A stretch of DNA of 64,000 bases from the NCBI RefSeq assembly GCF_014905175.1, contig NC_057789.1, forward strand, positions 992,001-1,056,000, in the 5' to 3' direction. This document shows positions 47,701-60,070 of this stretch, in pieces. The stretch's first letter is position 1; each line of letters begins with the position of its first letter. The notes beneath the pieces are model-generated. The model ran no database searches. It saw nothing but the letters and a program-made list of their open reading frames with translations, and was not told the origin of the DNA. The position numbers and the translations under genes were made by a program. Source of the DNA: Aphidius gifuensis (lineage: Eukaryota > Arthropoda > Insecta > Hymenoptera > Braconidae).

Positions 47701-50700
47701 AAGAATATTTTTGAATAGACGTATTTTGTTTGTTATTATTATGTTTGTATAATAACAGTAAAAAAAAAATAGTTTGTATTATTGTTAAGTAAATAAACAA
47801 CAGTTAACAGTAGTGGACAGAGACGAGACACAAATTAGCACACCCATATTAATTTATAAAAATATACACAGAAGTAATTATAATATATTAAAAATAATAA
47901 TAAACATATTAACAATAATTTTAATATTTTAATATATTTATTATTAATTTTTAAATATATATTTAGTCAGTTTAAAACCAACACATAAGCATTTTACAAA
48001 CAGTTAATGTATTATGTGTTTTAAAAAATTTATTATGACCGTGAGAATTAATTGTTTATTATTTTTAAAAAAATATATTAATGAGTTAGATAGAATGATG
48101 AATAAATGATAATAAAGAAAAGAATAGTTGTAAAGATAAATAATTATATTTGGATGGTTTTTTTTTGGATGGAAATTAGGAAAAGAATTGGGAGTTTTTG
48201 GAATTTTTTGTAGATTGGTTGATTGGTAGATTGATGGAGAAGGAAAAAACATAAAAAAAAAAAAAAACAAAGTGACCAATTAGATGTGAACGAAATAACA
48301 TTTTATTAAAATTTTGGGCTGGACTCACCCGTCGGGCTTTGCTTTGATACTTGAGTGCTTTTTTGGTGTCCTGTGTGGCTGTCTGCACATAGTCGACCGC
48401 GTGCTCCACGTGATATTCTATGCGATCTATCATCTCACCCTATTGATTTGTAATATTTTTTTTTTTTTTTTTTTTTTTTTTCATTTGGTACACGGCGCAA
48501 ACCCCACAATACAAAAAGCAACAATGTTAGTAATCAGGAATTTATTATATAGATTTATAGCATGCGTGAAAATTAAATTGAAAATTTTTTTTTTTTTCAA
48601 TTAGAAAAATAAATGTAAAATTTAATATTTATAACAAGACTATAAAAAAATTATTTTTTTTAGATGTTTAATTGATTTACATATTGAGTAGAAAAAAAAT
48701 ATAATTTTTTATTTGAATTTTAAATAAAATAAATGTCAATATTTGTAAATTTTTAAAAATGATTTTTTCTATTTTTTTTTTTACATTTATTTTTCTAATT
48801 GTCAAGTTATGAAAATTAAAATTTGAGATTTTTTATTTATCATGCAAAGACCCATGTTGTTTTTTTGAATAAATGCATTATTATTGCGGTTTTTAAATTT
48901 TGAAAATTAAAATTAGTTGCAAGAGTAGCGCCGCGTCCATTTTAACAAACTTTTTTTTTATCAAACGAAAATTATATAATGAAAATAATAAAAGAAAAAA
49001 AAAAATGATATACCACGGGCTCACGCAGTTGACTTTGAAACCAAACTTAAAATGTTGAATTAATTTTTTAAAAATAATTTCAACCGCAGCACTTGATCAA
49101 AATAGGGTCAAACTAATCGAGCACACTTTTTTTTTTTTCTCAAAATAAATTAACTTTAAATATGTATTCAACAAAAAAAAATGTTTAAAAAAATTTTAAA
49201 ATTAAACAGTGTGCTCGGTTTAAACTAGTTTTATAAATAAAATAATAATTTATTAATATTGTTTTAAAATAAATAATGGTAATGAGGCTTTACCTGACTT
49301 TCTACCAACATGGCCATGTCCATGAACATGTCATGAAGTTCTTTGATTGAAGTTTCTAATTTAATAATATCAGCATGACGTGCTTCAATATCAGCAAGTG
49401 TTTGCTTGGCTTGTTGTGTTTCCATAATAATCTAAAAATAAATTAAATTATTTAATAAACAATATTTAAATTTTAAAATAATAAATAAATAAATTGATTA
49501 ATATAATTTTCATTTTTTAAATTGGAAAACAAGCTAATCAAGAATGTTCTAATTTTACAGTTAAAAATTTATGATTTATCAGAATGAGATGAATAAAATG
49601 TTGTGAATATTTTCATTATTAATTATTAATTATCCTATTATAAAAAGAACAGTTGTCACCCATAATTGTGAGAGAGAAAAAGATAGAATATGTGTGTGTT
49701 AGTTTATTTAAAAAAATAAAAAGAGGTATGGGGGGTGTTTAGGGCTAATATTACCTGGCGTAGACCAAGTGCGTAGTTCACATGGTCTATGCTAGATTAT
49801 ATTTGCCCCATGCACCAGAACACACTCATATAGAAAACACATGGATGTTAACTTCCAGAGATTGAGTCACAAAATCTAAGTCATTACTTGGGATTTGAAC
49901 CCGAGACCACAAGCACTATAGGCAGGGCTCTTGACAACTTGACCGTACACTCACTCGATAGACAATGAAAAATAATCAAACTTTATTACTGATTTCAAAG
50001 AAAATTCAATTTAAATTTGAATTATTCATTATGTCATTGCATTAACTAAAAACAAAGCATGTTTCAAAATATTATTTTTAAATTTTTTTCTAATTATAAA
50101 TAATTATCAATAGACAAACCAAAATATTTTTGTTATAAATTAATATTTCTGTTTATTTAAATAATAAACAATTTTAAAAATAATAAAAATTAAATTTTTT
50201 TAAATCATCTCAAGATATTAAATAATCTTGTTTATTATAAATAATATAAATGACAACAGTGTGCCCGTGTATTGATGAGGCTTGATGAATTGATGAATTA
50301 ATTGATAAAAAAAATTTTAATATAATTCATGTTGTTTTTAATAAAAATAAACAAAAAAAAATAAATGAAATGATTGTATTGTTGAAAAAGCTTGATTGTT
50401 TATGAACATTTGAAAACAAAAAAATAAATGCTCAATTTTTTTGGTTTAAATTGAAATTTTAAAATGATTTTTGAAATTAGATAATTAATGAATTAATTAT
50501 AAATAAATGATCATGTAAATAGTCAACAAAATTAGTTGATAAAATGAATTTAGAATTATTGTTTTTATTGAATGATTTAATGAATATTTTAAATAAAATA
50601 TAAACAAAAAAAAATTCAATAAACACAAATTATGTTTAAAAATCATCAGATTGCCAAGATTTATTTTTTAATCCGATTTTCAAAGCTATCAAGTGACGTT

Positions 50701-51591
50701 GATAACGAATGAGAAAGAAAAAAAAAATTTCATTTTTAATCAAGAACTTACTCCTTGTGTGAATACCGCGGGATTTCCTTGCTCAAGCATTTCTTCAAGC
50801 TCTTCATTAGTAGTAGTTTTCCCCGCTATAATAAAAATAGAAAAAGAAAAAATATTAAATATAAATACAAGATGAATAAGTGAGTATTAAATTGCAGACA
50901 AGTTTGCTAAAAAATTCACCAGTGAAAATGATGAAAAAAAAAAGGATAAAATAATTATTAAAATGAAAAATGGAATAATTATTTTTTGTATAATAATTTA
51001 GGGTAATTGTTTAAATTAATTTTAGTTATGATTTTGAATGAAAATTATAGTAATAATTCTGATAAAAATTACAGTAATAATTTTACTAAAAATTATAGAA
51101 ATGATTTCGATAAAAATTATAGAAATAATTTAACTAAAAATTATAGAAATAATTTGATTAGAAATTGTAGAAATGATTTCATTAAAATTCGAAAAATAAT
51201 TTTAATTTTAATTTTTTTAAATAATTAATTTATGGAATATTAATAATTGACTTACTTATTTCTAGTTGTCGTTGTATTCTTCCCTTACATCTTTCCCTGT
51301 AATCAGTTTGTGTCCGATTATATTCAGTCATAACTTCAACAAACTTTCTTGATAATGTTGAGTGTTGAGTTTTGCGTATCCTCAAATCAGCTGACGATTT
51401 ATTTGTGTGCTCTTCTGTCTCGATATTTTGCTCTATCACTATTTAAAAAAAAAAAAAACAAACAATTGATATATTCACCCAAATTAATATTTAATAAACA
51501 AACTTATTATCCTTACCCTTTAACTTGGCCCTAACTTTATTAGCACTTTTTTTAATATCAGCCATGAGATCTTCAAGTTCCATTTTGACCT
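41559..51591 (-). CDS. Syx1A: Syntaxin 1A (t-SNARE), 5' end outside the window
   Basis: Exons in transcript order are 51517-51591, 51256-51438, 50752-50825 and 49294-49431. Then comes one of two SNARE exons (48329-48439 or 47228-47338), then one of three anchor ends (46176-46259; 44529-44606; 41629-41703 plus 41559-41567). The visible part begins within the Habc region (EVKMELEDLMADIKKSANKV) and continues IEQNIETEEHTNKSSADLRI, RKTQHSTLSRKFVEVMTEYN and EEMLEQGNPAVFTQG. The SNARE helix follows (RHADIIKLETSIKELHDMFM, MAMLVESQ); the final Gln is the zero-layer residue. Syntaxin 1A pairs with SNAP-25 and synaptobrevin to fuse synaptic vesicles at the plasma membrane. The first exon seen starts in phase 1, so the roughly 80 N-terminal residues lie right of the window or escaped detection. 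Confidence 0.95.
41704..44528 (-). other. Syntaxin 1A intron between anchor exons c and a
   Basis: AT-rich and without exon-like segments. It would hold the 3' UTR of the transcript that ends with anchor exon c only if that exon's polyadenylation site lies close downstream of 44529; TTTATT words are too frequent to choose one. Confidence 0.45.
44529..44606 (-). CDS. Syx1A: Syntaxin 1A anchor exon c (middle)
   Basis: After TTTACAG the exon reads KKFLIIVCLTIAAIILILVI plus INMFT and stops at TGA (44529-44531), phase 0. Twenty-five residues, almost all hydrophobic after two lysines, have the length and shape of a syntaxin tail anchor. Its sequence differs from exons a and b, which argues for old divergence. 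Confidence 0.8.
   Translation of the reverse strand, partial: KKFLIIVCLTIAAIILILVIINMFT
44607..46175 (-). other. Intron between syntaxin anchor exons b and c
   Basis: AT-rich, with a T run of about 20 at 45717-45738. An island at 45060-45120 (CGTGGCCTCGCCCGAATCGA) is less AT-rich, but shows no open frame with splice sites. Confidence 0.45.
46176..46259 (-). CDS. Syx1A: Syntaxin 1A anchor exon b (proximal)
   Basis: After TGTCCACAG the exon reads KMIFIMICVLITVVILITIF plus VGFIPGL and stops at TAA (46176-46178), phase 0, 27 residues. It is a tail-anchor alternative to exons a and c. It has only one lysine at the membrane border and a Pro-Gly near the luminal end. Confidence 0.8.
   Translation of the reverse strand, partial: KMIFIMICVLITVVILITIFVGFIPGL
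46260..47227 (-). other. Syntaxin 1A intron
   Basis: AT-rich intron between SNARE exon B and anchor exon b. I see nothing else in it; the minus-strand ORF at 46354-46578 is a low-complexity Lys/Gln/Phe frame. Confidence 0.4.
47228..47338 (-). CDS. Syx1A: Syntaxin 1A SNARE exon B
   Basis: A 111-nt exon, phase 0 at both ends, reads GDLVDRIEYCVTQTVDHVDQ then AHGQLKKAGEYQSKARK. It has exactly the length of exon A (48329-48439) and aligns with it without gaps, sharing DRIEY, the heptad hydrophobic positions, KKA and YQSKAR. It codes SNARE layers after the central Gln and the juxtamembrane linker. Equal phase and homology point to mutually exclusive splicing. Confidence 0.85.
48329..48439 (-). CDS. 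Syx1A: Syntaxin 1A SNARE exon A
   Basis: This 111-nt exon reads GEMIDRIEYHVEHAVDYVQT then ATQDTKKALKYQSKARR, nearly identical to the canonical animal syntaxin 1A SNARE C-terminal half. It joins the zero-layer Gln exon (49294-49431) upstream and any anchor exon downstream in phase 0. Its G+C content is higher than the neighbouring introns. Confidence 0.93.
49735..49965 (-). mobile_element. tRNA-derived SINE
   Basis: On the minus strand the element starts near GTGTACGGTCAAGTTGTCAA, resembling a Pol III A box, and has a perfect B box, GGTTCAAATCC, 35-40 bp further on. A less AT-rich unrelated body of about 160 bp follows, to about CCCTAAACACCCC. That is the standard build of a tRNA-derived SINE. 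It lies in the syntaxin 1A intron in the gene's sense orientation. I did not find a convincing target-site duplication. Confidence 0.72.
51035..51190. repeat. 24-bp tandem repeat, about six to seven copies
   Basis: Units of 24 bp resemble AAAAATTATAGAAATAATTT followed by four variable bases. The period is a multiple of three, which keeps a plus-strand frame open (51007-51228, Asn/Tyr-rich). This is repeat structure inside a syntaxin intron, not a gene. Confidence 0.8.
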
Positions 51592-54500
51592 CTGTAAAAA
51601 AAATTTAAAAATAAATTAAAAATTGAACAACTCAACATCAAAAAATCATCAAATTTTATTTTTATTTAATTTAATTTATTCTAAAAATAGATAGACAAAT
51701 AAATATCCAACAAAAAAACCCATAAGATCGAAAAATTTTAAAAACCAATCGAAACACAAATTCCCTGTCCATTTTTTTTCGATAATTTTTTTTCATCAAA
51801 AAATAGAATATTTCGTTTGTTGCCCAACGAAGGAACATAACAATAATATTATAAAATAAATAAATAAAAATTTGTTGATACAGTAGTCAGAAAAAAAAAA
51901 AAAAAAAATGATGGGATTTAATATAAACAAGATATAAACTGAATGATAGTGAAAAGTTGAATCACACTTGCGTAGGTGTTGTAGATACGTAGGTTGTGAA
52001 GAATGAAAAAGGTCATGACCCATCACACACAAAATCCCACACTTGTATTATACCAAAGGATATTATATCCTGATGAAATACACAAGGTTATTGCTTTATG
52101 TGTTGATGGCTTATATCAACTACCTCGTCATCATCATCATCTACCTCTTTTTATTTTCTTATTTTTTTTTTTTTTTTTTCTTTTCATTTGATCTGTATCA
52201 ACAATTGTGATTAAACAACAACCCCCATATCACATTGACGTCACAATGTCGAGGTATTTAAGTAAACAGTATTAAACTTGTCATTATAATTATTATTATT
52301 AAATTTATGAAATTTTTATTTTTTGATATTATGGTGTTAAAAATAAGTGCTATGAATTTTTTTTTTTTTCTTAATTATTTTGCTTGATTTTTTATGGTTA
52401 AATATAAAATAATTTCATGAAATTTTTTTTCTAATATTATAGAAAAAAGCTCGGTAAAGTGATCCTGTAAGTTTCAAAATTTAATTTTGATTATTTTTAT
52501 TTTTTTTTAATATTTGAATTTTTGGCGGTTCAAAAAAATTTGTATTTTTTTTTTTTTTGATTCGTGGTTTTTTAAAAAAGCATTAATAATTTCAAATTTA
52601 GTGGGATTTTTTTTTCTAATGTCAAAAACAACATTAGAATAAAATCATTTTGTAAGAAAAATAACAAAATTTTATTTATTTATTTTTTTAAATTGAATTT
52701 TCATTAAATTTTTAATTTTTTATCTCAATTGCTTTTTTTTTATTCATTTTAATTCAGCTGGGCTTTTTTTTTTCAGACAAAATTTAAAACAAATTTATCA
52801 TTGTGAAAATAACTTAGTCGAAAGGTATTTTGACAAAGAAAATATTCAAGTTGTTATATTTTCTTTTTTGGCAAGTTGTTTACCAGGATATTCATTTTGT
52901 AAAAATTTGTATTCAAAATATTTTGATCCTGGCATTAAATGGCCATACAAAAAAAGCTGCCAATTAATTATTTTTCAATCTTTTATCTCGAGTATTTTGT
53001 AAATACTAAAATAAAAAATGAATAAATAAATAAAACAAACTTTATTAACTACTTGGTGTGTAACTCGATAAGAAACAAACAAACTTGTATTGAAACATGA
53101 CATTTTGCGACTCTCGAGAATATAAAAAAAAAAAGTAATAATAAAAAACAGCTTGAAATATAAAAAAATAAAATAATAAAAGTCCAAGTTGGCAGATATC
53201 CAGCAGCATCACAAGTCAATGGTTAGAGAAAAAAATAAAAAGATAAAAAAAAAAAAACTTAGTCATGTGATATGGCTAAAGTAATTGTCTCTCCTTTTCA
53301 AATTTTTTTTGCATTTTATTTTTCACCCTGGCTACTTAAAAATTCGTAATCCCAGTGGTAATCCACAATGAACAGTATAAAAACCGACATTGTATTCGAT
53401 AAATATACAACTGTCTCATAATAATCAGTTGATAAAAATAAAAATAAAAAATACAAATGAACAAACGACATCCAACAAAATTGTCAAACGAAATGAATTA
53501 TTTAAATTTCAACGTAAATGACATTATATAGAACATTCAAAGCATGAAATTAATTATCTTTTGAAATGAAAAATTTATTGTTTTATAGTTTATACAAATA
53601 GTCATTGTGCAATTTATTGAATTTATTAAATTGTCATAAACAGTGTTTCAACAAAATTTTAACGCTCGACATAAAATGTGAATGTGGGGTGTAACATGAA
53701 TATAAGAATATTTATACATCAAAATGACGTCAAGAAAAAAATATAATAATAAAAAAAAAAATACCTATGATAATGATAATAATAAAGTATGATTGATCAC
53801 TGAGTGAGGTAAAAGAAGGAAATGAGATAGGGTTTGTTTGATGACGCAGAAAGCACGTTTATCCTTTTATTTTTTATATTTTTATTTTTATTTTTGAGAT
53901 GGTTACATTTATATTTATTTATTTTATCTAAGCTTGAATTTTAGAAAATAATATAAATAATGAAAAAAGGTAGAGTTTAATTTGTATGATTGTTGATTGA
54001 ATTTGACGAGTTGAAAAAATTCTAATCTTCAATCAAATTGGTTTTTTTATTTTTTTATTTTGTTGTGTATTTTTTTTATTTTTTTATGGAGTTGATCAAG
54101 GGAAATATAAATATTGAAAGTATAATGAAAATATGGGTTGGAAAATATTATATTTTGTATGTATTATCTTGATTTTTAAATTTTTAAAAATAAAGTAAAA
54201 AAAGATATTATATTGTGTATATTTTTATTGGCAAATAAAGAATGATGAAAATTTAAAAGTTATCCAATATTATATTATATAGAGCAAGTAGGTAAAATTG
54301 ATATATATGTGTGAGGTATAAATATAAACATATATACTGCACGTATTTTATGTATTAATAAATATATATGTTTTATTGAAATTCAATACTGCATGATTCA
54401 TGGCTTTCTTCCAATTTTTTTCACAGTGATTTTTATTGTTTATTCATTAATGATAATAAAGGGAAAAATAAACAATGATATGTTTATTTTTCTTTTCTTT

Positions 54501-54610
54501 TGTTATTTTAGCTTTATGGGAAAATAAATTTTTCACAAGTTACTGACAGTCTACAAAGACAAAATCATATTTAAAAAAAAAAATTTTAAGGCAAGTATAT
54601 ATACTTGTCA
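51592..54610 (-). other. Probable syntaxin 1A upstream intron, part 1
   Basis: No syntaxin N-terminal exon (expected words such as FFxQVEDIR or KKHSAILSAP) was found on the minus strand. The DNA is AT-rich with balanced islands at about 51940-52260 (including a CATCATCATCAT run) and 53190-53420. Both could be regulatory. Confidence 0.4.
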
Positions 54611-55220
54611 ACACAAGTTTATTGATAAATTTCATTAAATAATAATTAATGGCTGATAGAAATTTATTTTATTTAATTAATAAATCATTGAAAAATTGTC
54701 TGAAAATTAAGGTGATTTTTGTGATGTTAAATATGTCAACAGTACAAGTCAATAACTGGGTTAAATCAAAAATTGAATTTTTTTATTTTACATTTATAAT
54801 TAATGAAAAATAATTAAATAACACAAAAATAATAAATTCAATATTTTATTTATTTTTATAATTATATTTGATAATTTTATTTGGAAATAATTTAAGAATT
54901 AAAAAACTAACACGACATTTCATATTTCAGTAGTACAAGTCAACCAGTGTCTGACTAATTTTTTTTTTTTTTTATTTCACATGTATAATTAACAAAAAAA
55001 AATTATTAAATAACAAAAACAATAAAATAAGATTATTCATTTATTTTTTATAATTATATTTGATAATTTTTCCTTGATTTAACCTTGACCATGTGTAGTA
55101 CAATTAAAATTCTAAAATAAATTTTTTTCATTTAATTTTATTTATTTAAATAACATTATTTAATAATAGCAAAAAAAATTAATCAATTAAATTTTGTTAT
55201 TATGTAGCTTGACATTTATT
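54611..55220. repeat. Left arm of a 610-bp long inverted repeat
   Basis: This arm starts ACACAAGTTTATTGATAAAT and ends AGCTTGACATTTATT. Its reverse complement, with only scattered differences, forms 62174-62780. The arm contains two internal subrepeats of about 200 bp around the word CAGTA(G)TACAAGTCAA. No ORF is present. Confidence 0.9.
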
Positions 55221-58200
55221 GAATAACATAAAAATTTAAAAAAACCATTAAAACCGTCAATTGGCAAATAAAAAAGTTCCAAAAATTGCACTTATGCTTA
55301 TTTATCTTTAATGTGGCATATCCATTATAAAAAAAAATGATAATTGAAAGCCTTAATGGAAGCATGAGTATCTTGAACAAGCAATTTTTCATTGCCAAGA
55401 AAAATGAAAATGAAAAACATATTAAGATGAATTTTTTAACGCTTTTATTTTCAAACAGGTCACGTTGATGTCATCCAGTTCATTTAGAAATGACATTTGT
55501 GAATGTACTTTTTCTCAAAAAAAAAAAAAAAATATATATACACACACATATATGAACCAGTTGCTTCATAGCAATTTCAGCTATATACGTGACGTGAATA
55601 CCAGGCTCATTATAATTTTTTTTTAAGCAAATAAAATTGGAAAAAAAAAAAAAAAAATTGTATGAAAAGATTGAGGTAAAAGATACAACTACTACAACTA
55701 CTTCTACCACCACCACCACCACTGAGATCTATATTTTTTTTGTGTGTTTTTCAACATGAATATGACGTGATAGTATTGAGCTGACAAATGGATATGTATT
55801 AGTATTAAAAAGGGTGAGGTGAATAAGGCAAAATTGAACTAGCCCAGAGGGCTTTAAATTCACATTCATTGATAGTCAAGCATACATCACCATTCCATCA
55901 TACCAATACCACCAAATTTGTTCAACTAAAATTCGCGAATTTAAACTCTTTCATGGACGAGATGAATACTCGAGGGAAGATGGGACCAACGGAAAAGCAA
56001 TTAGGATGAATAGATTGCTGTCGCTTAATGGATCAAGAAATCTCTTAATAAAAATCATAATATCTCAATTTATTTTTTAAAAATCAGCCGACAATTCTTC
56101 ATACACTTTTATTAAATTTTTCATTATTTATTTTGTATGCTTTTTGTTGAAATAATTATTGTTGTTTATTGTTTAAAAATTATTAAAAAACAAAGAATAT
56201 TTATGAAATAAAAAAAATAATAAAAAAAAATTTTTTAATAATTAAATAATATAAATTATATTAACTCAAAAATAAATAAAAATTAATTCAATTTAATTGG
56301 ATTAATTTGTTGCTAAATTATTGTTAAAAAGAAAAATAATTTTTAATTTTTTTAAATATTAATTAATTGATTTTATTTTTGTAAAAAAAAAATGATTAAT
56401 TTTACAATTGAAATAATTGATAATTTTTAAAAATAAAATTAAACAATTTAATGAAAAAATTAAGAGTGTAAAATAGTGATAAAATTTATTAACCAACACA
56501 TTGCTTGAAAGTGTTGATTTTAATACAAGAGTGAAATTTAAAAAAAAAAAAATTGGGTTAATGTGCGGTGGAAATGTGCCAGCTACTATTCAACCAATGC
56601 GAAAGGCACAAGTACGAGAAACTGACGCCGAGTTTAATCTATATAGTAAACAAATTTTGCATAAATCCAGATGTATAATAAAAAAAAAATAATAAAAAAA
56701 GTACAAAGAATTATTGCTATTTGTAAAATAAGATTGACCTAAATTGAATTTAACATTGTCATTAAATATCCTCACGATCATCCCTTATTTTTATTTAAAA
56801 AAAAAATATAATTTTTCACTCAATTCTTTGATTAAATTGAACATTTGAATGAGACATTTGAAGATGAATGTTAAATTAGTGTTGGATGAAAATAGAATAT
56901 ATATTTTATTTATCGCAGTAAGTGTGGTAAATATTGAAATGCTAGGTTGTGATTCGAATAATCGATTCAAGAGATTTAATAGTAGAGCAGATAAAGGGGA
57001 TAGATGAAAATATAAAATGTAGATTGTAGCAGGTGGCACTTATCGAACTTGTCGAGGATAAATAGCAGTCATTCAAGCCAGATGATTCCACGTTGACCAA
57101 TTTAACAAGAGTTTTAAATTACTTGACAATATAATGTTGCAAGGACAAAAGTTGTAACATCATTTACATACTAAAAAATTTAAAAAATACAATCAAGAAA
57201 ATATATATTTTTATATTGTCAAATGTAAAATGTAAAATATATCCTAAGGAATTTAAATTTTTAAAATATTTTCAACTAAAAGGACAAATAGAAAAGTGAG
57301 AATTTAACATTTTTATTCATTCAAATTTGGAATTAGCACGTAGAAAAAAAAATGTTGATTTAATTTAAATATAAAATAAACTTTCGAGAAATTTGTTATT
57401 CAAAAATAAATAAATTTTATTTTTGAAAGAATAAATAATTAATTGGCAAAGTGAAAATAAATTATAATTAGCTAGTTATATTTTGCAAAAGAAAATAAAT
57501 AAAAAAAAAATTTTAGAATGCAATATATTGAATGTGGAGTTTGTTGAATGTGTATTGAATTGAAAATCTAAACAAATTGTTGAGAGGAATTGCATTGAAT
57601 TAAAATTTATATTCAACTTCAATATCAAAGACAAATTAAATTGTTGATGGAACAATTGTGGATTGTTGTGAAACAATAAAAATACCAGATTAACGATGTC
57701 AAATTGTGGTATTGATATAGCACATGGTTAAACGATTATATATGTATATGAATTATACAAGGATTGTATTCTTTTGGGATTTGTTACTCCAGAGTAATTT
57801 GGTCCAAAGTAACCACTACAATATTAAGCTCCCTCAAGGCCAAAACGTTTGTTTCAAAATATATGTACAAGGGCGTGGCTATTTTGTCACTGATTATTCT
57901 TACTTTTTTAAATATTCTTTTTCACATTTAAATATTCATTTTGCAAATTAATCAATGTTTATTAATTTTTCATAAATGAAGGTAAATTAAAAGCTCAGAA
58001 AAAACAATGAGACAGGTGGAGTAAAGGTCTAAAAATATATGAAAATTGATTTTTATGATTTTCATCTGCGGAAAATTTACAAATTTAAAATAAAAAAAAA
58101 ACACTATGAAACTCAAATGAAACTACAATTAATATTTGATAATTGATTAAAAAAAAATGATCAACTTTTAGCCCCAAAAAATGTCAGAAAAAGATTTTAA

Positions 58201-60070
58201 ATTTTTGAAAATTTTCATTGATGAAAAATGAGGATATTGTGTCAATTAATTACACAGAGTGTCCTTAATTTGTTTATTATTATTGCCAGTACTAATTAAT
58301 ACAATTATTGAATAATTAAATATTTTTTTTTTAATTTTAAAAATTTACAAGTGTGTGTTGACTTTGTCCCGACTGTCAATTTAACTCCACGTTTGCAATA
58401 TATTTTTAAATTGATAAATCAAAAGAAACTTTGTACTGACAATTGAATAATTTTTATACTGTAATATTAAATTTTTTTCTTAATGTGTACTTGAGTCTGT
58501 TTAATTTAACTTTAAAAATTATATAAAATCTGTGTTGTATTTTTTTTTGATAAACTTGATGAAATTTAACTATAATTGTTAAACAAAATTTATCATTTTA
58601 TTTTATTAAAAGTTATTCAATTGTAAAACTTGTTTTACAATACCAAAAATTCTCATTATTATTTATAATTCTCTTTTGTTTATTATAAATGTACTCATTT
58701 AAATGATATAATTAAAAAATATTTTTTTATTTTTAATTTCAAAAATTCACAAGTGCATGTCCATTACTTCACCCCGAATGTCCATTTTACTCAACTTTTC
58801 TTTATCAATATAGAAATAAATTGAACATTTTATTAAAAGTTATTCAATTGTAAAACTTGCTTTACAATATCAAAAATTCTCTCAAGTATATTTTTCTAAT
58901 AATTAAAAATGATCAGTTTCATCTGATGTAATAATTATACAATTTATCGATGTTTTTTAAAAAAAGCTAGAAGAGAAGAAGAGAATCAAGGTAGTACACA
59001 GGAATGATAATCCAATGTCAGTTATGTGACATTGGCTAGTGAACTGGGGTGAGCAAACTGACGGCCATTCTCTAGATAGATATATAAAAGAAAAAAAAAA
59101 AATAATATATATATTATTTTTATCAAGTTGCCCCATGGCTAGAAAACTTCATATAAAGGAAAACAAAATCGGATGCTGTATATATAGAGGGTGAACATGA
59201 CTTTTTATTTATTTTTTTTTTCTTTATCTTGGCTGAACGATTCACATTCCGTCAAGTGATCCGGTAAATAAGCTATTGAGACATGAAACTATATATCGTG
59301 AATAAAATCCAACTATGTAATATTAATTCTCAGATCAACATGACCTTTAATATTTTTATAATTATTTTTTCATATTATTCAATCAATTTTAAAAACTACC
59401 AATCAATTTAAAAAATGAAAAATAAATAACAAAAATTTAAATTACTCTCAATGTATGAAAATAAAATTTCAATTAAAAAAAATAAATTGATATAATTATT
59501 GTTCAATTAATTTTACACTTTCGCTAATAATATTAAAAAAAAAAATAAAAGCAAAATAAAAAGCATGCGTGTTAAAGATGCGCCATATAAATTTCGTTTA
59601 TAAATCAATTAAATTTTTATGATATCTCCGAGCTTTTAAGCACACCTATACATATTTATTTGTTTTGATTTTATTTGTTTTTTATTTTATGCCTATTGTC
59701 TGTCAGCTATCTATTTTATTGTTATGTTATTTTAATTTTAATTTTATATTTATTCATTTGTAACTGTTCTCATTTTAAAATCATATACATGCTTTGTATA
59801 ATAATGTAGTTTGTATATGCGTGTTGTGTCATTGTCACGCAATTCATTAAATAGCATCTGGTATATGTGTGTATGATTTATCATAACTTGTGTTGTTGGT
59901 TTTGTTGTTTCATGTGAAACCATCGGTGACACAAAGAGCCTCAATATTCATACATTAACTGAGTTATCATATTTGATTTTAAATATATTTTTTATTTTAC
60001 ATTGTTATTGTTAGTATTATTTAACATTTAATTGAAAATATAATACTTGATATGTATTGTAAAAAAATTC
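55221..60070. other. Non-coding DNA between the inverted-repeat arms, left part
   Basis: No exon was recognised. A balanced island at about 55800-56040 (AGCCCAGAGGGCTTTAAATT; ATGGACGAGATGAATACTCG) may be regulatory. A 43-codon plus-strand ORF from 56561 is noted in the findings. Direct repeats of 55-90 bp lie at 58318-58390/58710-58790 and 58598-58650/58828-58882. Confidence 0.4.

Noticed and set aside
49735..49965. A functional tRNA gene
   Set aside because: A B box is present, but the cloverleaf is not complete and an unrelated body follows, so a SINE fits better.
51007..51228. Plus-strand 73-codon ORF rich in Asn and Tyr
   Set aside because: It is kept open by a 24-bp tandem repeat whose period is a multiple of three; no homology and it sits in an intron.
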